From a virus, in IMG/VR virus record IMGVR_UViG_3300010413_000052, positions 1 to 50,026 of that record: a stretch of 50,026 nucleotides of DNA; one strand, given 5' to 3'. Within the stretch, counting starts at the first letter, position 1. Every line of letters begins with the position of its first letter. The translations under genes were made by a program, and so were the position numbers. This document shows positions 1-7,254 of this stretch, piece by piece. The notes under the pieces are model-generated. The model was not told the origin of the DNA. It ran no database searches and was given only the letters and a program-made list of their open reading frames with translations.

Positions 1-15
1 CGGCGCGAACAACCT
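1..15. repeat. Left copy of 15-base terminal direct repeat (cos candidate)
   Basis: The first 15 bases, CGGCGCGAACAACCT, are identical to the last 15 bases of the window. Together with the preceding bases at the right end they form a G/C-rich island in otherwise A/T-rich DNA. The small terminase gene lies just inside the right end and reads away from it, as nu1 does next to cos in lambda. The repeat may be a filled-in cohesive end or an assembler overlap. The sequence shows circular closure but not which of the two is right. Confidence 0.75.
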
Positions 16-71
16 GGGACTTTTTTTCAAGATTTATCACAGAACCTACTACACTGTGTGTATATGTATAC

Positions 72-104
<33 letters not shown>

Positions 105-115
105 TATAATATTTA

Positions 116-1168
116 TTATCTATTCTCTATGTATTGTTTTATATTATAATATATAATTCTTGCTACCCAATTAAAAAATTCATCTTTTGAGAGTGCTCTT
201 TTGGAAAGATTACATAATTTACAACAAGAAACCACATTCTCTTTTATATATCCTATTGTATTATCAACACGATCTATACCGTTATATTTAGATCCATCAC
301 CTAACAAACTATACCCCTCACAACCACAATAATAACACCGATGTAATATTAGATTGGTAAATTGTTTTTTAGATAAATTAAATACATAACCTCTTTTTTC
401 TGCACTTTTTTTATATTGATTATATTTTTGTTCTATAAAACGATCTTTTTTCTTTTGTTTTTTATATTTTCTATCTTCATTTGATTCACGTCTAGTGCAT
501 ATGCCGCAACTAGTGCTTCCACCAACACGTAAATTATGTCCTCTTATTTTCTTCTCTACCCCACAATCACATTTAACAATGTATAATAGATTGCCGTTTT
601 TTGTTTTTTCATATCCTACTACCTCTATTCTACCGTTACGATATCCTATTTCTTTTCTGTTATATCGGTTGTTTTTATTACAACCACAACTTTTAGTTTT
701 ACCTCTAAGAATAGATCCAAGTCTTATTTCTTTTTCGTTACCACAATCGCATTTACATAAAGCAATATGTTTTGTTTTCTTTTTATAAACAGACTTAATT
801 ATTAGCATTTCATATTTTTTATTAATATACCTTAGTTTACAACTACAATCTTTTTTTCTGCCTCTTCTTAAATCTGTACCAGTAGATATCGTCTCTTTAC
901 TGCAATATACACACCTAAGTAAATATTTTACATCACCACTTGCATTCTTACCAATTTCTTTTACTACTTTTTTATCACCATATTGTTTGCCTGTTTCTTC
1001 TTTTTTATGTAAACAACCACAACTTCGAACCATTCTTCTTTTTAAATCTGTTAATCTAACAATTTTATGATTACCGCAATCACACAAACATAAAACAGTC
1101 TTATGACCAGTATAATTTAAATATAATTCTTCTATAATAGTTAACTTTCCAAAATTTTTATTTATCAT
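116..1168 (-). CDS. HNH endonuclease with N-terminal zinc-ribbon repeats
   Basis: The C-terminal part has the pattern of phage HNH nucleases: a CxxC pair (CYYCG), then NGIDRVDN, then a second Cys pair with an Asn (CKLCN), so a metal-dependent endonuclease is likely. The N-terminal two thirds hold four similar modules of about 50-60 residues, each with a CDCG-like pair and, about 20 residues on, a CGC-like pair (for example CDCGN then SCGC). These look like repeated zinc ribbons for DNA binding. Lys-rich linkers join the parts. It is the last gene of the left minus-strand block before the genome end. It may be a free-standing homing-type endonuclease or a packaging-associated HNH protein; the order terS-terL-cos is compatible with either. 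Confidence 0.8.
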   Translation of the reverse strand: MINKNFGKLTIIEELYLNYTGHKTVLCLCDCGNHKIVRLTDLKRRMVRSCGCLHKKEETGKQYGDKKVVKEIGKNASGDVKYLLRCVYCSKETISTGTDLRRGRKKDCSCKLRYINKKYEMLIIKSVYKKKTKHIALCKCDCGNEKEIRLGSILRGKTKSCGCNKNNRYNRKEIGYRNGRIEVVGYEKTKNGNLLYIVKCDCGVEKKIRGHNLRVGGSTSCGICTRRESNEDRKYKKQKKKDRFIEQKYNQYKKSAEKRGYVFNLSKKQFTNLILHRCYYCGCEGYSLLGDGSKYNGIDRVDNTIGYIKENVVSCCKLCNLSKRALSKDEFFNWVARIIYYNIKQYIENR

Positions 1169-1173
1169 GTTAC

Positions 1174-1386
1174 TTATTTATTAGGCCAATAGGGACTATA
1201 ATTGATTTTAATCTGTGTAACCTCATCTTCTTCATCTTCTTGTACAGTCTTGTTTATATCTTCTTCTATTTTATACGATGTACATTTATTTTGTTTATTC
1301 CAAGCCTTATTCTGTTTGCCTTTACATGAACATGCTTCGTTGAAACAAACCTCGCAACAGGTTTTCTTTTGTTTTATTTCTATCAT
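1174..1386 (-). CDS. Small Cys-rich protein
   Basis: This 70-residue protein has a Cys cluster near its N-terminus (CCEVCFNEACSC), typical of a small zinc-binding protein, followed by a charged tail. Its ATG overlaps the stop of the preceding gene as ATGA, which indicates translational coupling. Family not recognised. Confidence 0.55.
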   Translation of the reverse strand: MIEIKQKKTCCEVCFNEACSCKGKQNKAWNKQNKCTSYKIEEDINKTVQEDEEDEVTQIKINYSPYWPNK

Positions 1387-1529
1387 TCTTTATCTGGGCA
1401 CTCTTTCTTCATAGCTTTAGTACTTATTTCATTTCTTAAATAAACAAGACCACAAGCACAACAATAACTATAACTTATCTTTTTTCCTAGTGGTCTAGTC
1501 TTATGACTCTTATGTATTCTTCTTTTCAC
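1383..1529 (-). CDS. 48-residue Cys-containing microprotein (GTG start)
   Basis: A short reading frame of 48 residues fits exactly between its neighbours. Its GTG start overlaps the stop of the MazG-like gene (TAGTG), and its TGA overlaps the ATG of the next gene (ATGA). The protein is basic at the N-terminus and carries CCACG plus a later Cys-Pro, suggesting half a zinc ribbon. The tight overlap on both sides is the main evidence that it is translated. Function unknown. Confidence 0.55.
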   Translation of the reverse strand: MKRRIHKSHKTRPLGKKISYSYCCACGLVYLRNEISTKAMKKECPDKE

Positions 1530-1882
1530 TAAAAATTCTTTCTACCATGCTTATAAGGTCTATTTTTATTGTATTCCATTTTTCTTTTAATAGCTTCTTC
1601 AAATTCTGGTCCTAATCCAAGACTTCCAACAGTGTCACAAATACGAATAATACAATCTGCTAACTCAACAAGAAATCCTTCCGGTTTACCGTCATTAGCA
1701 AGATATAATTGAATTTCACCATCACGTAATTCATCTAATGCCTCACTAAGCTCTTGATGCATTAAAGCAAGAGAATTACCTAAATAATATTTATCTGTTG
1801 GTATTATTCCATCATAGAAACCTTTTTCAACAGATCTACTGTGTGCCTCAATAATAAGATTTTTTATTGTTATATCTGACAT
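1529..1882 (-). CDS. MazG-like nucleotide pyrophosphohydrolase
   Basis: The protein has the all-alpha MazG signature: an acidic helix (ELSEALDELRDG, about residues 41-52) and a second helix ELADCIIRI, which supply the Glu/Asp ligands for magnesium. MazG-type enzymes hydrolyse (d)NTPs to NMP and pyrophosphate. At 117 residues it matches single-domain phage members. The start is backed by a good ribosome site (AAAGGAG) upstream of ATG 1882. In a genome that also encodes ThyX, dCMP deaminase and a DUF5664 protein, a role in dNTP-pool control is likely. Action on (p)ppGpp is the alternative. Confidence 0.8.
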   Translation of the reverse strand: MSDITIKNLIIEAHSRSVEKGFYDGIIPTDKYYLGNSLALMHQELSEALDELRDGEIQLYLANDGKPEGFLVELADCIIRICDTVGSLGLGPEFEEAIKRKMEYNKNRPYKHGRKNF

Positions 1883-1893
1883 GTTTTCTCCTT

Positions 1894-3141
1894 TTATCTG
1901 TCAACTTGTATTTTATAGTGCCAAGTAATACCTCGTTTTTCAGACACACCAAAAGTCACCTGGCAAGGTGCGTTTCCCATTCCCATTTTCTTAATTGCGT
2001 ACTGATCATCAGATTTCAACGATCCGTTAGTAAGAAACTCAATACCACTGAAATCAAACCGATTTACAGTATGAAAATGACCTGTACAAAAATAATTAAA
2101 AGGTGCGCTAGTAAGCATTCTTAAAGCTTTTTCTTTATCTAAACTACCATCAACAAGACTGTTTATTATATCTGGCAACAAGTCTCTTTTCATACTCTCA
2201 ATTGATCTCATCCTTAATGCTCTAGTAGTCATACCATAAAAAGGAATAGTCAAATGAATAGGGATCATATCACCATGAATAATTAAAAAATAATGTCCTT
2301 TTATTTCAACTATTTTATATATACTTTCGTGTTCGATATCTATAATAACGTTTTTAACGTTTTCCATTTTTATCTTTACTATAGACATTGCAATAGTATC
2401 CCAATTTGTAGAATAAGCACTTTCTTTACCTGCAGGTGAACCATGATTTCCAGGTACACAATGAACATAAACAGTACGATAGTTACAAGCCATATTAGAT
2501 AAAAATCCTACCATAGATGGGACAAAATGTTCAAAAATTTGATAATATACAGGACACTCAAATTCATCAGAATTAACATTCTTGCCTATTTTTTCACCAT
2601 TAACTAAATCTCCAAGAGAAAAAACATGAAGATCACGTACAGGATAAAGTTTATCATGTAAACTATGTATTTTTAATGTTCCTAAAGTTAAATTTTCTAT
2701 CCTCTGTTTACAAATATCTGAACTAAAAGACTTTGTTTTTACTCCAAAATGAATATCACTAAAAAGAATAACTTGTGCTTCTTCTTTCTCTTTTTTTGTT
2801 ATACGTTTAAATTTTGGGATAGAAACTATTTTAGGTAATATTTCAATTGGTTTTTCATTTTTTATCTTTTTCCAAATAGCTTCTGCTAATAATTCTTCTT
2901 TTGTTTTCTTTTGTTCCTGTATTTCTAAAGGATTATATGTCTCTACTTTTTTTATACGTCCAAAAGGTTTTTTAGGTAAAATACCATTATCAACTAGATT
3001 TTTTAATACCGCTACAGTTGTATTGCAATTTTCAGCTACTTCTTTTCTTGTTGTATCTATTCTATTCCATTCTTGTAAAAGACTTTGCCATGTAAGACTT
3101 TTTTCTTTTTTTGCTTCTTTAAAATCTTTACTGGTTAACAT
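1894..3141 (-). CDS. Calcineurin-like metallophosphoesterase
   Basis: The five signature blocks of the metallophosphoesterase fold appear in order: SDIHFG, LGDLVNGE, VPGNHGS, IIHGDM and TGHFHT. They supply the Asp, His and Asn ligands for two metal ions. The first ~60 residues look like a helix-turn-helix (RKEVAENCNTTVAVLKNL) and a basic linker, so the protein may act on DNA ends, as Mre11/SbcD relatives do. It starts one base after the stop of the basic protein gene upstream. The substrate (nucleic acid or small phosphodiester) cannot be told from sequence. Confidence 0.8.
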   Translation of the reverse strand: MLTSKDFKEAKKEKSLTWQSLLQEWNRIDTTRKEVAENCNTTVAVLKNLVDNGILPKKPFGRIKKVETYNPLEIQEQKKTKEELLAEAIWKKIKNEKPIEILPKIVSIPKFKRITKKEKEEAQVILFSDIHFGVKTKSFSSDICKQRIENLTLGTLKIHSLHDKLYPVRDLHVFSLGDLVNGEKIGKNVNSDEFECPVYYQIFEHFVPSMVGFLSNMACNYRTVYVHCVPGNHGSPAGKESAYSTNWDTIAMSIVKIKMENVKNVIIDIEHESIYKIVEIKGHYFLIIHGDMIPIHLTIPFYGMTTRALRMRSIESMKRDLLPDIINSLVDGSLDKEKALRMLTSAPFNYFCTGHFHTVNRFDFSGIEFLTNGSLKSDDQYAIKKMGMGNAPCQVTFGVSEKRGITWHYKIQVDR

Positions 3142-3828
3142 CTATTTTAATCTCCTTGCACGATCACTCATATATCTAGACATAGTACTTTTCCATGTTT
3201 TAGCACCGACATCTTTTTTTAGAATTTGATCATTTGTGTGTTGCATCCAGGGTCTTTTCTTTTGCCGTGGGATATCACCAATAGCATGTATAAGCTGTAA
3301 TCTAGCTGCACGTCCACCGACAAATTTATAAATACCTTGTCTAATGTTTGTCTCTTTTTGAAGAAAAAATAAACCTTTATACTTCTTACGCCGCAACACT
3401 GCTAGCATTTCTGCATTTCTTTTCGGTTTACTTTTAAAATTCTTTCTAAAAATAACTTGATTAGATCTCTTCAATCTAAGCTTAGGAGAAACTCTCTTTT
3501 GAAGGGCACCACGTCTGGATTGGATAGTAGGTGCTCTGTCTGTCTTAGTACGTCCAAACTCCTGCTCTACAAGGCCGGTAAATCTCTCTCGTTCTATCAT
3601 ACCATATTGTGAAACTAACCGCCCTCTAGTGGACTTCTCATAACGTAGTGACCTAGATATGAACGAACGTGAACGCAGTGTCATATCTTTTGAAATTTGA
3701 TCTGGTGCCAGTTGTTTACCTTGATATGCCATCTTAGTTAAAGTAACTGGCACTGCAGATCTTATCGAACCTTTTAACGCCTTTGAAAAAGCTTTTGCCG
3801 TTGTATTAATTGTTGCCATATTTACCAT
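3142..3828 (-). CDS. Basic phage protein, possibly virion-associated
   Basis: This 228-residue protein is very rich in Arg and Lys along its whole length and has no membrane segment. The pattern near residues 40-60 (DMTLRSRSFISRSLRYEKS) recalls minor tail or morphogenesis proteins of the GpZ kind, but this is a weak resemblance. A second possible start, MATINTT, lies three codons in. It overlaps the gene upstream by 7 bases and abuts the phosphoesterase gene. A nucleic-acid-binding role is equally possible. Confidence 0.5.
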   Translation of the reverse strand: MVNMATINTTAKAFSKALKGSIRSAVPVTLTKMAYQGKQLAPDQISKDMTLRSRSFISRSLRYEKSTRGRLVSQYGMIERERFTGLVEQEFGRTKTDRAPTIQSRRGALQKRVSPKLRLKRSNQVIFRKNFKSKPKRNAEMLAVLRRKKYKGLFFLQKETNIRQGIYKFVGGRAARLQLIHAIGDIPRQKKRPWMQHTNDQILKKDVGAKTWKSTMSRYMSDRARRLK

Positions 3829-4280
3829 TCAAAATGTAATTCAGCATATTCATTAGCATATTCTAATGGAATACAAAAACCTTTACTTGTAGGAGTAGAA
3901 TTAGGAATAAATAACCAATCTGGTTTTTCTTTATGTAATCTTATTAATGTCTTTTTAGAAAAAATCCAAAAATCTTTTTCATCGCCGATACCAAATAACC
4001 AACAATTATCATTCCTATAAATACCACTTAAAATATAAAATTCATTTAATGGGTGCGATTTTTCATGTGTTTCAATATATAAACGATTTGTTTCCCTAAA
4101 AATCTTATCATTTTTTATTTCTAATCCTAAAAGATTCTCCATATATCTTTGATATTTTTTAGAACCAATATTTTGAATAATAATTCCAACAGTACATAAT
4201 TTAAAACAAATATAATCCTGAAATTCTAAAGAATTTTCAAGCTGTAATTTATATATTTTATTATAATCCGATTCGCTCAT
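3822..4280 (-). CDS. Putative PD-(D/E)XK nuclease-like protein
   Basis: The protein has an EIK triad (about residues 54-56) followed 13 residues later by IETHEK, within a predicted alpha/beta region, and ends with a conserved-looking TPTSKGF segment. This resembles small phage proteins with a PD-(D/E)XK nuclease-like core, but the classical first Asp is not obvious. The gene begins inside the 3' end of the ParB/adenine methyltransferase gene, overlapping by 20 bases. An upstream ATG at 4301 would add 7 residues (MDGIDME). The overlap with a DNA methyltransferase raises the possibility of a nuclease-methyltransferase pair; this is inference. Confidence 0.5.
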   Translation of the reverse strand: MSESDYNKIYKLQLENSLEFQDYICFKLCTVGIIIQNIGSKKYQRYMENLLGLEIKNDKIFRETNRLYIETHEKSHPLNEFYILSGIYRNDNCWLFGIGDEKDFWIFSKKTLIRLHKEKPDWLFIPNSTPTSKGFCIPLEYANEYAELHFEW

Positions 4281-5418
4281 TTCCATATCTATCCCATCCA
4301 TCTACATCAGCCCTAGAAAACAATTCAATTCGTGGACCATGCGGATATAACATATCAATAATAGCTCTAAATTCTTTTGGTTTCTCAGAATGTTCTTTTG
4401 TTTTTTTAATTTCAATAACCGAATTTATTCTCTCATCTATATCCGGTTGACATGAACCTTTAACACAAACCAATAAAATTTCATGTTGAACACTATTATA
4501 ATATCCCCAATTATGAGAAAGTTTATTCCATATAAATGAAGTTTTATATTTAAAACCCCAAGAATTTATAACATCAAAAGCATCTTCTAACATAGGACTT
4601 GTAGTCCATAAAAACAATACTGAATCTTTTAAACTAATAGAATCTACATCTAATTTACAAATCTCCTCAAGAGGCATTGTTTCATAATGTTTAGCTGCAT
4701 GACCGTAATTTTCTGTGTTGCCACTATTACTGTATTCCCAGGGTGGATCAGCATAAATAACACGATATTTACCTGTGGGCCATTCTGTTTTTTCCAGTTT
4801 CTCAATTCTATCTTTTTTCTTTTTCTTAGCTCTATCTGCCCTTATTTCTTTTGCTGCAGCAAGTATTTCTTTTTCACCTTTTGCAACTATTTCATTTTGC
4901 TGTTCTTTCGGGAGCTGCGCTACCTCGGATGCCGTTGACACAGCTACCTTCCCATCCTCAACCATTTTTACAAGATCTGGTGTGCCTTTAGTGTTTACCT
5001 GTCGAGCACGCTGCACAGATGGGACACTTACATTCATCATAGTGGCAGCTTGATCTTGGGTAGATACATCAATTGAGGTATCTACCCGATCACTTCTAAC
5101 ACCACGAGGTAAACCAGCTATTTTATCCGCTATCAGTGACCTTTGGCTTTCGTTCAAGTGGCGACGGTGTAGATTCATACGTACTACAAAAGAAAGTGGA
5201 TCATCACCAAATGCAGTAGTAAAAAAATCTATTTTTGGTTCAATATTTAATAATTCACAGGCTTTAAATCTGTTTCTACCATCTAATATTTTTCCTTGAT
5301 ATAAAATAATTGGTAAATCTAATCCATTATTTTCTATACTTTTTATTAATTCATTAAAAGTAACATCATCCATCATAGGAAAAAGATTTGCTATTTCATG
5401 AAATTCATATTTTTTCAT
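4261..5418 (-). CDS. ParB-like domain fused to MT-A70 adenine methyltransferase
   Basis: Residues 1-90 match the ParB/Srx fold (LYQGKILDGRNRFKA, then RMNLHRRHLNESQR), followed by an HTH-like part (AATMMNVSVPSVQRA) and a Lys-rich linker. From about residue 217 there is an MT-A70 methyltransferase with the catalytic DPPW at 224-227 and a C-terminal IELFSR motif typical of this class. It probably methylates adenine N6 in DNA, with the ParB/HTH part giving site binding. The fusion is known in phages and prophages. The likely job is protection from host restriction or marking of the phage origin. Confidence 0.85.
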   Translation of the reverse strand: MKKYEFHEIANLFPMMDDVTFNELIKSIENNGLDLPIILYQGKILDGRNRFKACELLNIEPKIDFFTTAFGDDPLSFVVRMNLHRRHLNESQRSLIADKIAGLPRGVRSDRVDTSIDVSTQDQAATMMNVSVPSVQRARQVNTKGTPDLVKMVEDGKVAVSTASEVAQLPKEQQNEIVAKGEKEILAAAKEIRADRAKKKKKDRIEKLEKTEWPTGKYRVIYADPPWEYSNSGNTENYGHAAKHYETMPLEEICKLDVDSISLKDSVLFLWTTSPMLEDAFDVINSWGFKYKTSFIWNKLSHNWGYYNSVQHEILLVCVKGSCQPDIDERINSVIEIKKTKEHSEKPKEFRAIIDMLYPHGPRIELFSRADVDGWDRYGNERIGL

Positions 5419-5424
5419 TTTATT

Positions 5425-6042
5425 TTATCCAAACAACACTCTTGAATATCTCTTAAAAAGATCTTCTATTCCACTAATCACACTCTTCATTATTGGATGA
5501 CAATTAGGTTTTGTCCGAAGCGTAAATATGTGTTTCCATTCTCTCAGATTACAACCTATCACAATTTCAGCTTTTAGTCCAATTGGAAGTACTGACCGTG
5601 CGATTTGTGCAGGTACACCTTCATTAATAAGGCGTAGATAATATCGCTCTGAACGCTGCATTGCCCTTTTCCACCAAAATTCTTGGTGTTCAGTTAAACC
5701 AGGTTGTTCAATGACAGTAATAGTTTCTCCAAACTTACCTTTTGAATAGTTACACCAACGTGTACTCTCTTGGGCAAAAGACGCCAGCCGATGTCTCACC
5801 AATTCATGTGTAAAACCTCGGTCTGCTACAATAAAGACTACAGCATACCCAAACTCTAACATAGCATGATGACCGTTTTTTTGAAGCATTCTGATAAATT
5901 CATTTGCAGAATTCGATCCGCTAGAACCAGGACTCGATTGATAACAGACCCGGCCTATTCTCTCAATTAGTGCCTCTATATTTTCACCGGAGTCAGGTTC
6001 AAAAAATACAACGTCTTTTATATAAGGTTTTATTATATTCAT
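5425..6042 (-). CDS. thyX: FAD-dependent thymidylate synthase ThyX
   Basis: The ThyX signature RHRxxSxxxxSxR is present as RHRLASFAQESTR at residues 83-95. The enzyme makes dTMP from dUMP with folate and reduced FAD. At 205 residues it is at the short end for the family (often 210-250). ATG 6042 has an AAAGGA ribosome site. It is the first gene of the left minus-strand block, downstream of a candidate promoter. With the dCMP deaminase at 11296 it forms a dCMP to dUMP to dTMP route. Confidence 0.93.
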   Translation of the reverse strand: MNIIKPYIKDVVFFEPDSGENIEALIERIGRVCYQSSPGSSGSNSANEFIRMLQKNGHHAMLEFGYAVVFIVADRGFTHELVRHRLASFAQESTRWCNYSKGKFGETITVIEQPGLTEHQEFWWKRAMQRSERYYLRLINEGVPAQIARSVLPIGLKAEIVIGCNLREWKHIFTLRTKPNCHPIMKSVISGIEDLFKRYSRVLFG

Positions 6043-6083
6043 TATATCCTTTCTATTCAGAAATTAATTTCCAAAGTATTTTT

Positions 6084-6112
6084 ATACTACATTCATACGG
6101 GACCAAATGCAA
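6084..6112 (-). promoter_or_regulatory. Candidate sigma70-type promoter for the thyX block
   Basis: On the minus strand, TTGCAT (6112-6107) and TAGTAT (6089-6084) are separated by 17 bases. A transcript would begin about 35 bases before the thyX ATG and include its ribosome site. The match is moderate and rests on sequence alone. Confidence 0.4.
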
Positions 6113-6136
6113 CAATTTTAAAGCCCTTAAAATGCC

Positions 6137-6406
6137 AGTGACACCTCAAAAAGTCGAAAAAATAACAAATTTCAAAACAATTTCAAATATTTACTAATGT
6201 AGCCAAAGAATAGCCCAATTTCAGCCGAGAGATATTTCTGGGGTGTTTGATGTACCATACATAATAATACATATAGCATAAAACACACACCACCAACATC
6301 CCAGAAATTAGTTTTGGAGTCAAATGACACTATTCTTTGGCTACCAATTTATCTGTTTGAAATTATTGAAAAATTCCTTAAATCTATGATTTTTTGAGGT
6401 GTCACT
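6137..6406. repeat. Imperfect palindrome of about 270 bp (nested inverted repeats)
   Basis: Several inverted-repeat blocks share one centre at about 6271.5. AGTGACACCTCAAAAA at 6137-6152 pairs with 6391-6406 (16 of 16). AATTTCAAA at 6179-6187 pairs with 6356-6364. GTAGCCAAAGAATAG at 6199-6213 pairs with 6330-6344 (15 of 15). ATTTCTGGG at 6234-6242 pairs with 6300-6308 after a 1-base shift. The parts between the blocks are degenerate copies. The whole could fold into one long hairpin or cruciform. It holds no open frame. It may be a MITE-like element, an origin structure or a structured RNA; no clean target-site duplication is visible. Confidence 0.85.
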
Positions 6407-6439
6407 AAGGCCAATTTTTGGTGATCAGAAGTTGTGTAA

Positions 6440-6540
6440 TTTTTCAGTAAAGATAAAACAGCTATAATTCTTAAATTTAATAAAAATAAGGATTTTAAAC
6501 TTTTTATTTTTACTGTAATTTTTACACTTTTATTGAATTT
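6440..6540. other. Very A/T-rich non-coding stretch (origin candidate)
   Basis: This stretch between the palindrome and the first early gene is almost entirely A and T, richer than its surroundings. A/T-rich DNA next to an inverted-repeat structure, in front of the early replication genes, is what a DNA unwinding element would look like. No iteron series was seen, so the origin call is tentative. The rest of the 6043-6573 gap contains only the palindrome and the promoter features listed. Confidence 0.3.
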
Positions 6541-6562
6541 GACTATTTTAAAAGAGGTGTCA
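6514..6562 (+). promoter_or_regulatory. Candidate early promoter with operator-like dyad
   Basis: TTTACA (6521-6526) and TATTTT (6544-6549) are spaced by 17 bases and read towards the first early gene. The -35 box lies inside a perfect dyad TGTAATTTTTACA (6514-6526). The motif GAGGTGTCA at 6554-6562, near the expected start point, also occurs at 6396-6404 and inverted at 6139-6147 in the arms of the palindrome. The arrangement suggests repressor or activator sites. An overlapping alternative uses TTGACT at 6539. Confidence 0.4.
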
Positions 6563-6573
6563 TAGTAAATCCC

Positions 6574-7119
6574 ATGAAAGATTTCGTTTATTTTATAAAT
6601 AGGGCTTTTAGTCGTTGGACAATCAACAAGATTAATGACTGGATACTTGACTCAAATTCTCAGTCTATAGTTGTTAAAGGCATAAATGGTGCCGAGTATA
6701 CATTTGATAAAGATGAATTTGATTCAAAATTTTTGAAAAAAAGATCAGAAGTAATTTTGAGAATGAGAGAAAAGAAAAGAAAAGTGGAGGAAAACAAAAA
6801 GAAAAAAGTTGAGGAAAACAAAAAGAAAAGAGCAGAAGAAAACAAAAAGAGACATAAAATAGAAAAAGAAAATGAGAAAATAATAGAACCAACACGAAAA
6901 CTTTTTACAATTTTAGTAAAGAAATTACTATCAAAAAAACAAACAAATGAAATAAAACAGATTATAAAAACACTTCGTCAACTCAGAGGTGGTGAAGAAA
7001 TAGATACCTTCTGGTTGCGTCCGACTATGACAATGCTTTTGTCAGAATATCCCGATTTAGATTTAGACAAATTGCACAGATTTTGTGTGCCGTCGCTGAC
7101 AGATCCCTGGACAATATAA
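6574..7119 (+). CDS. Hypothetical early protein with Lys/Glu helical repeats
   Basis: It is the first gene of the rightward early region. The middle part consists of near-repeats of EENKKK(K/R) coded by tandem repeats around 6780-6860 and should form a long charged helix. The flanks (residues 1-60 and 115-181) look globular. There is no membrane segment and no recognised domain. No strong ribosome site precedes ATG 6574. Its place next to the putative origin and before the primase hints at a role in replication start or early regulation, which is inference only. Confidence 0.6.
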   Translation: MKDFVYFINRAFSRWTINKINDWILDSNSQSIVVKGINGAEYTFDKDEFDSKFLKKRSEVILRMREKKRKVEENKKKKVEENKKKRAEENKKRHKIEKENEKIIEPTRKLFTILVKKLLSKKQTNEIKQIIKTLRQLRGGEEIDTFWLRPTMTMLLSEYPDLDLDKLHRFCVPSLTDPWTI

Positions 7120-7159
7120 AAAACCCCGTCCAGAAAAACCCTAGAAAACCTGGACGGGG
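7117..7159 (-). terminator. Strong hairpin; terminator geometry on the minus strand
   Basis: A perfect 10-bp stem, CCCCGTCCAG (7124-7133) with CTGGACGGGG (7150-7159), is followed on the minus strand by a run of seven T, so it has Rho-independent terminator form for leftward transcripts. Read rightward it lacks a T run and leads into the GGAG-rich leader of the primase gene. It may stop antisense transcripts before the origin region, or act as a leader hairpin. Confidence 0.6.
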
Positions 7160-7196
7160 CGAAAAGGAGCACACAGAAAGAGGAGGCACTCTATTA

Positions 7197-7253
7197 ATGT
7201 CTACCAAAAAATATTTCTTGAGTCAACTACAATTGCGTGCTACTGTGCAATGA
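7197..7253 (+). CDS. Short leader ORF coupled to primase-helicase
   Basis: ATG 7197 is preceded by the best ribosome site in the area (GAGGAGG) and opens an 18-codon frame (MSTKKYFLSQLQLRATVQ). It ends with TGA at 7251-7253, one base before ATG 7255 of the primase-helicase gene, which has no ribosome site of its own. This is the usual layout for termination-reinitiation coupling. A sequencing frameshift joining the two frames is the alternative. Confidence 0.45.
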   Translation: MSTKKYFLSQLQLRATVQ

Positions 7254-7254
7254 T

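Noticed and set aside
6137-6406. Complete MITE insertion
   Set aside because: Terminal inverted repeats are present, but the flanks do not show a clean direct target duplication, so a firm mobile-element call is not made.
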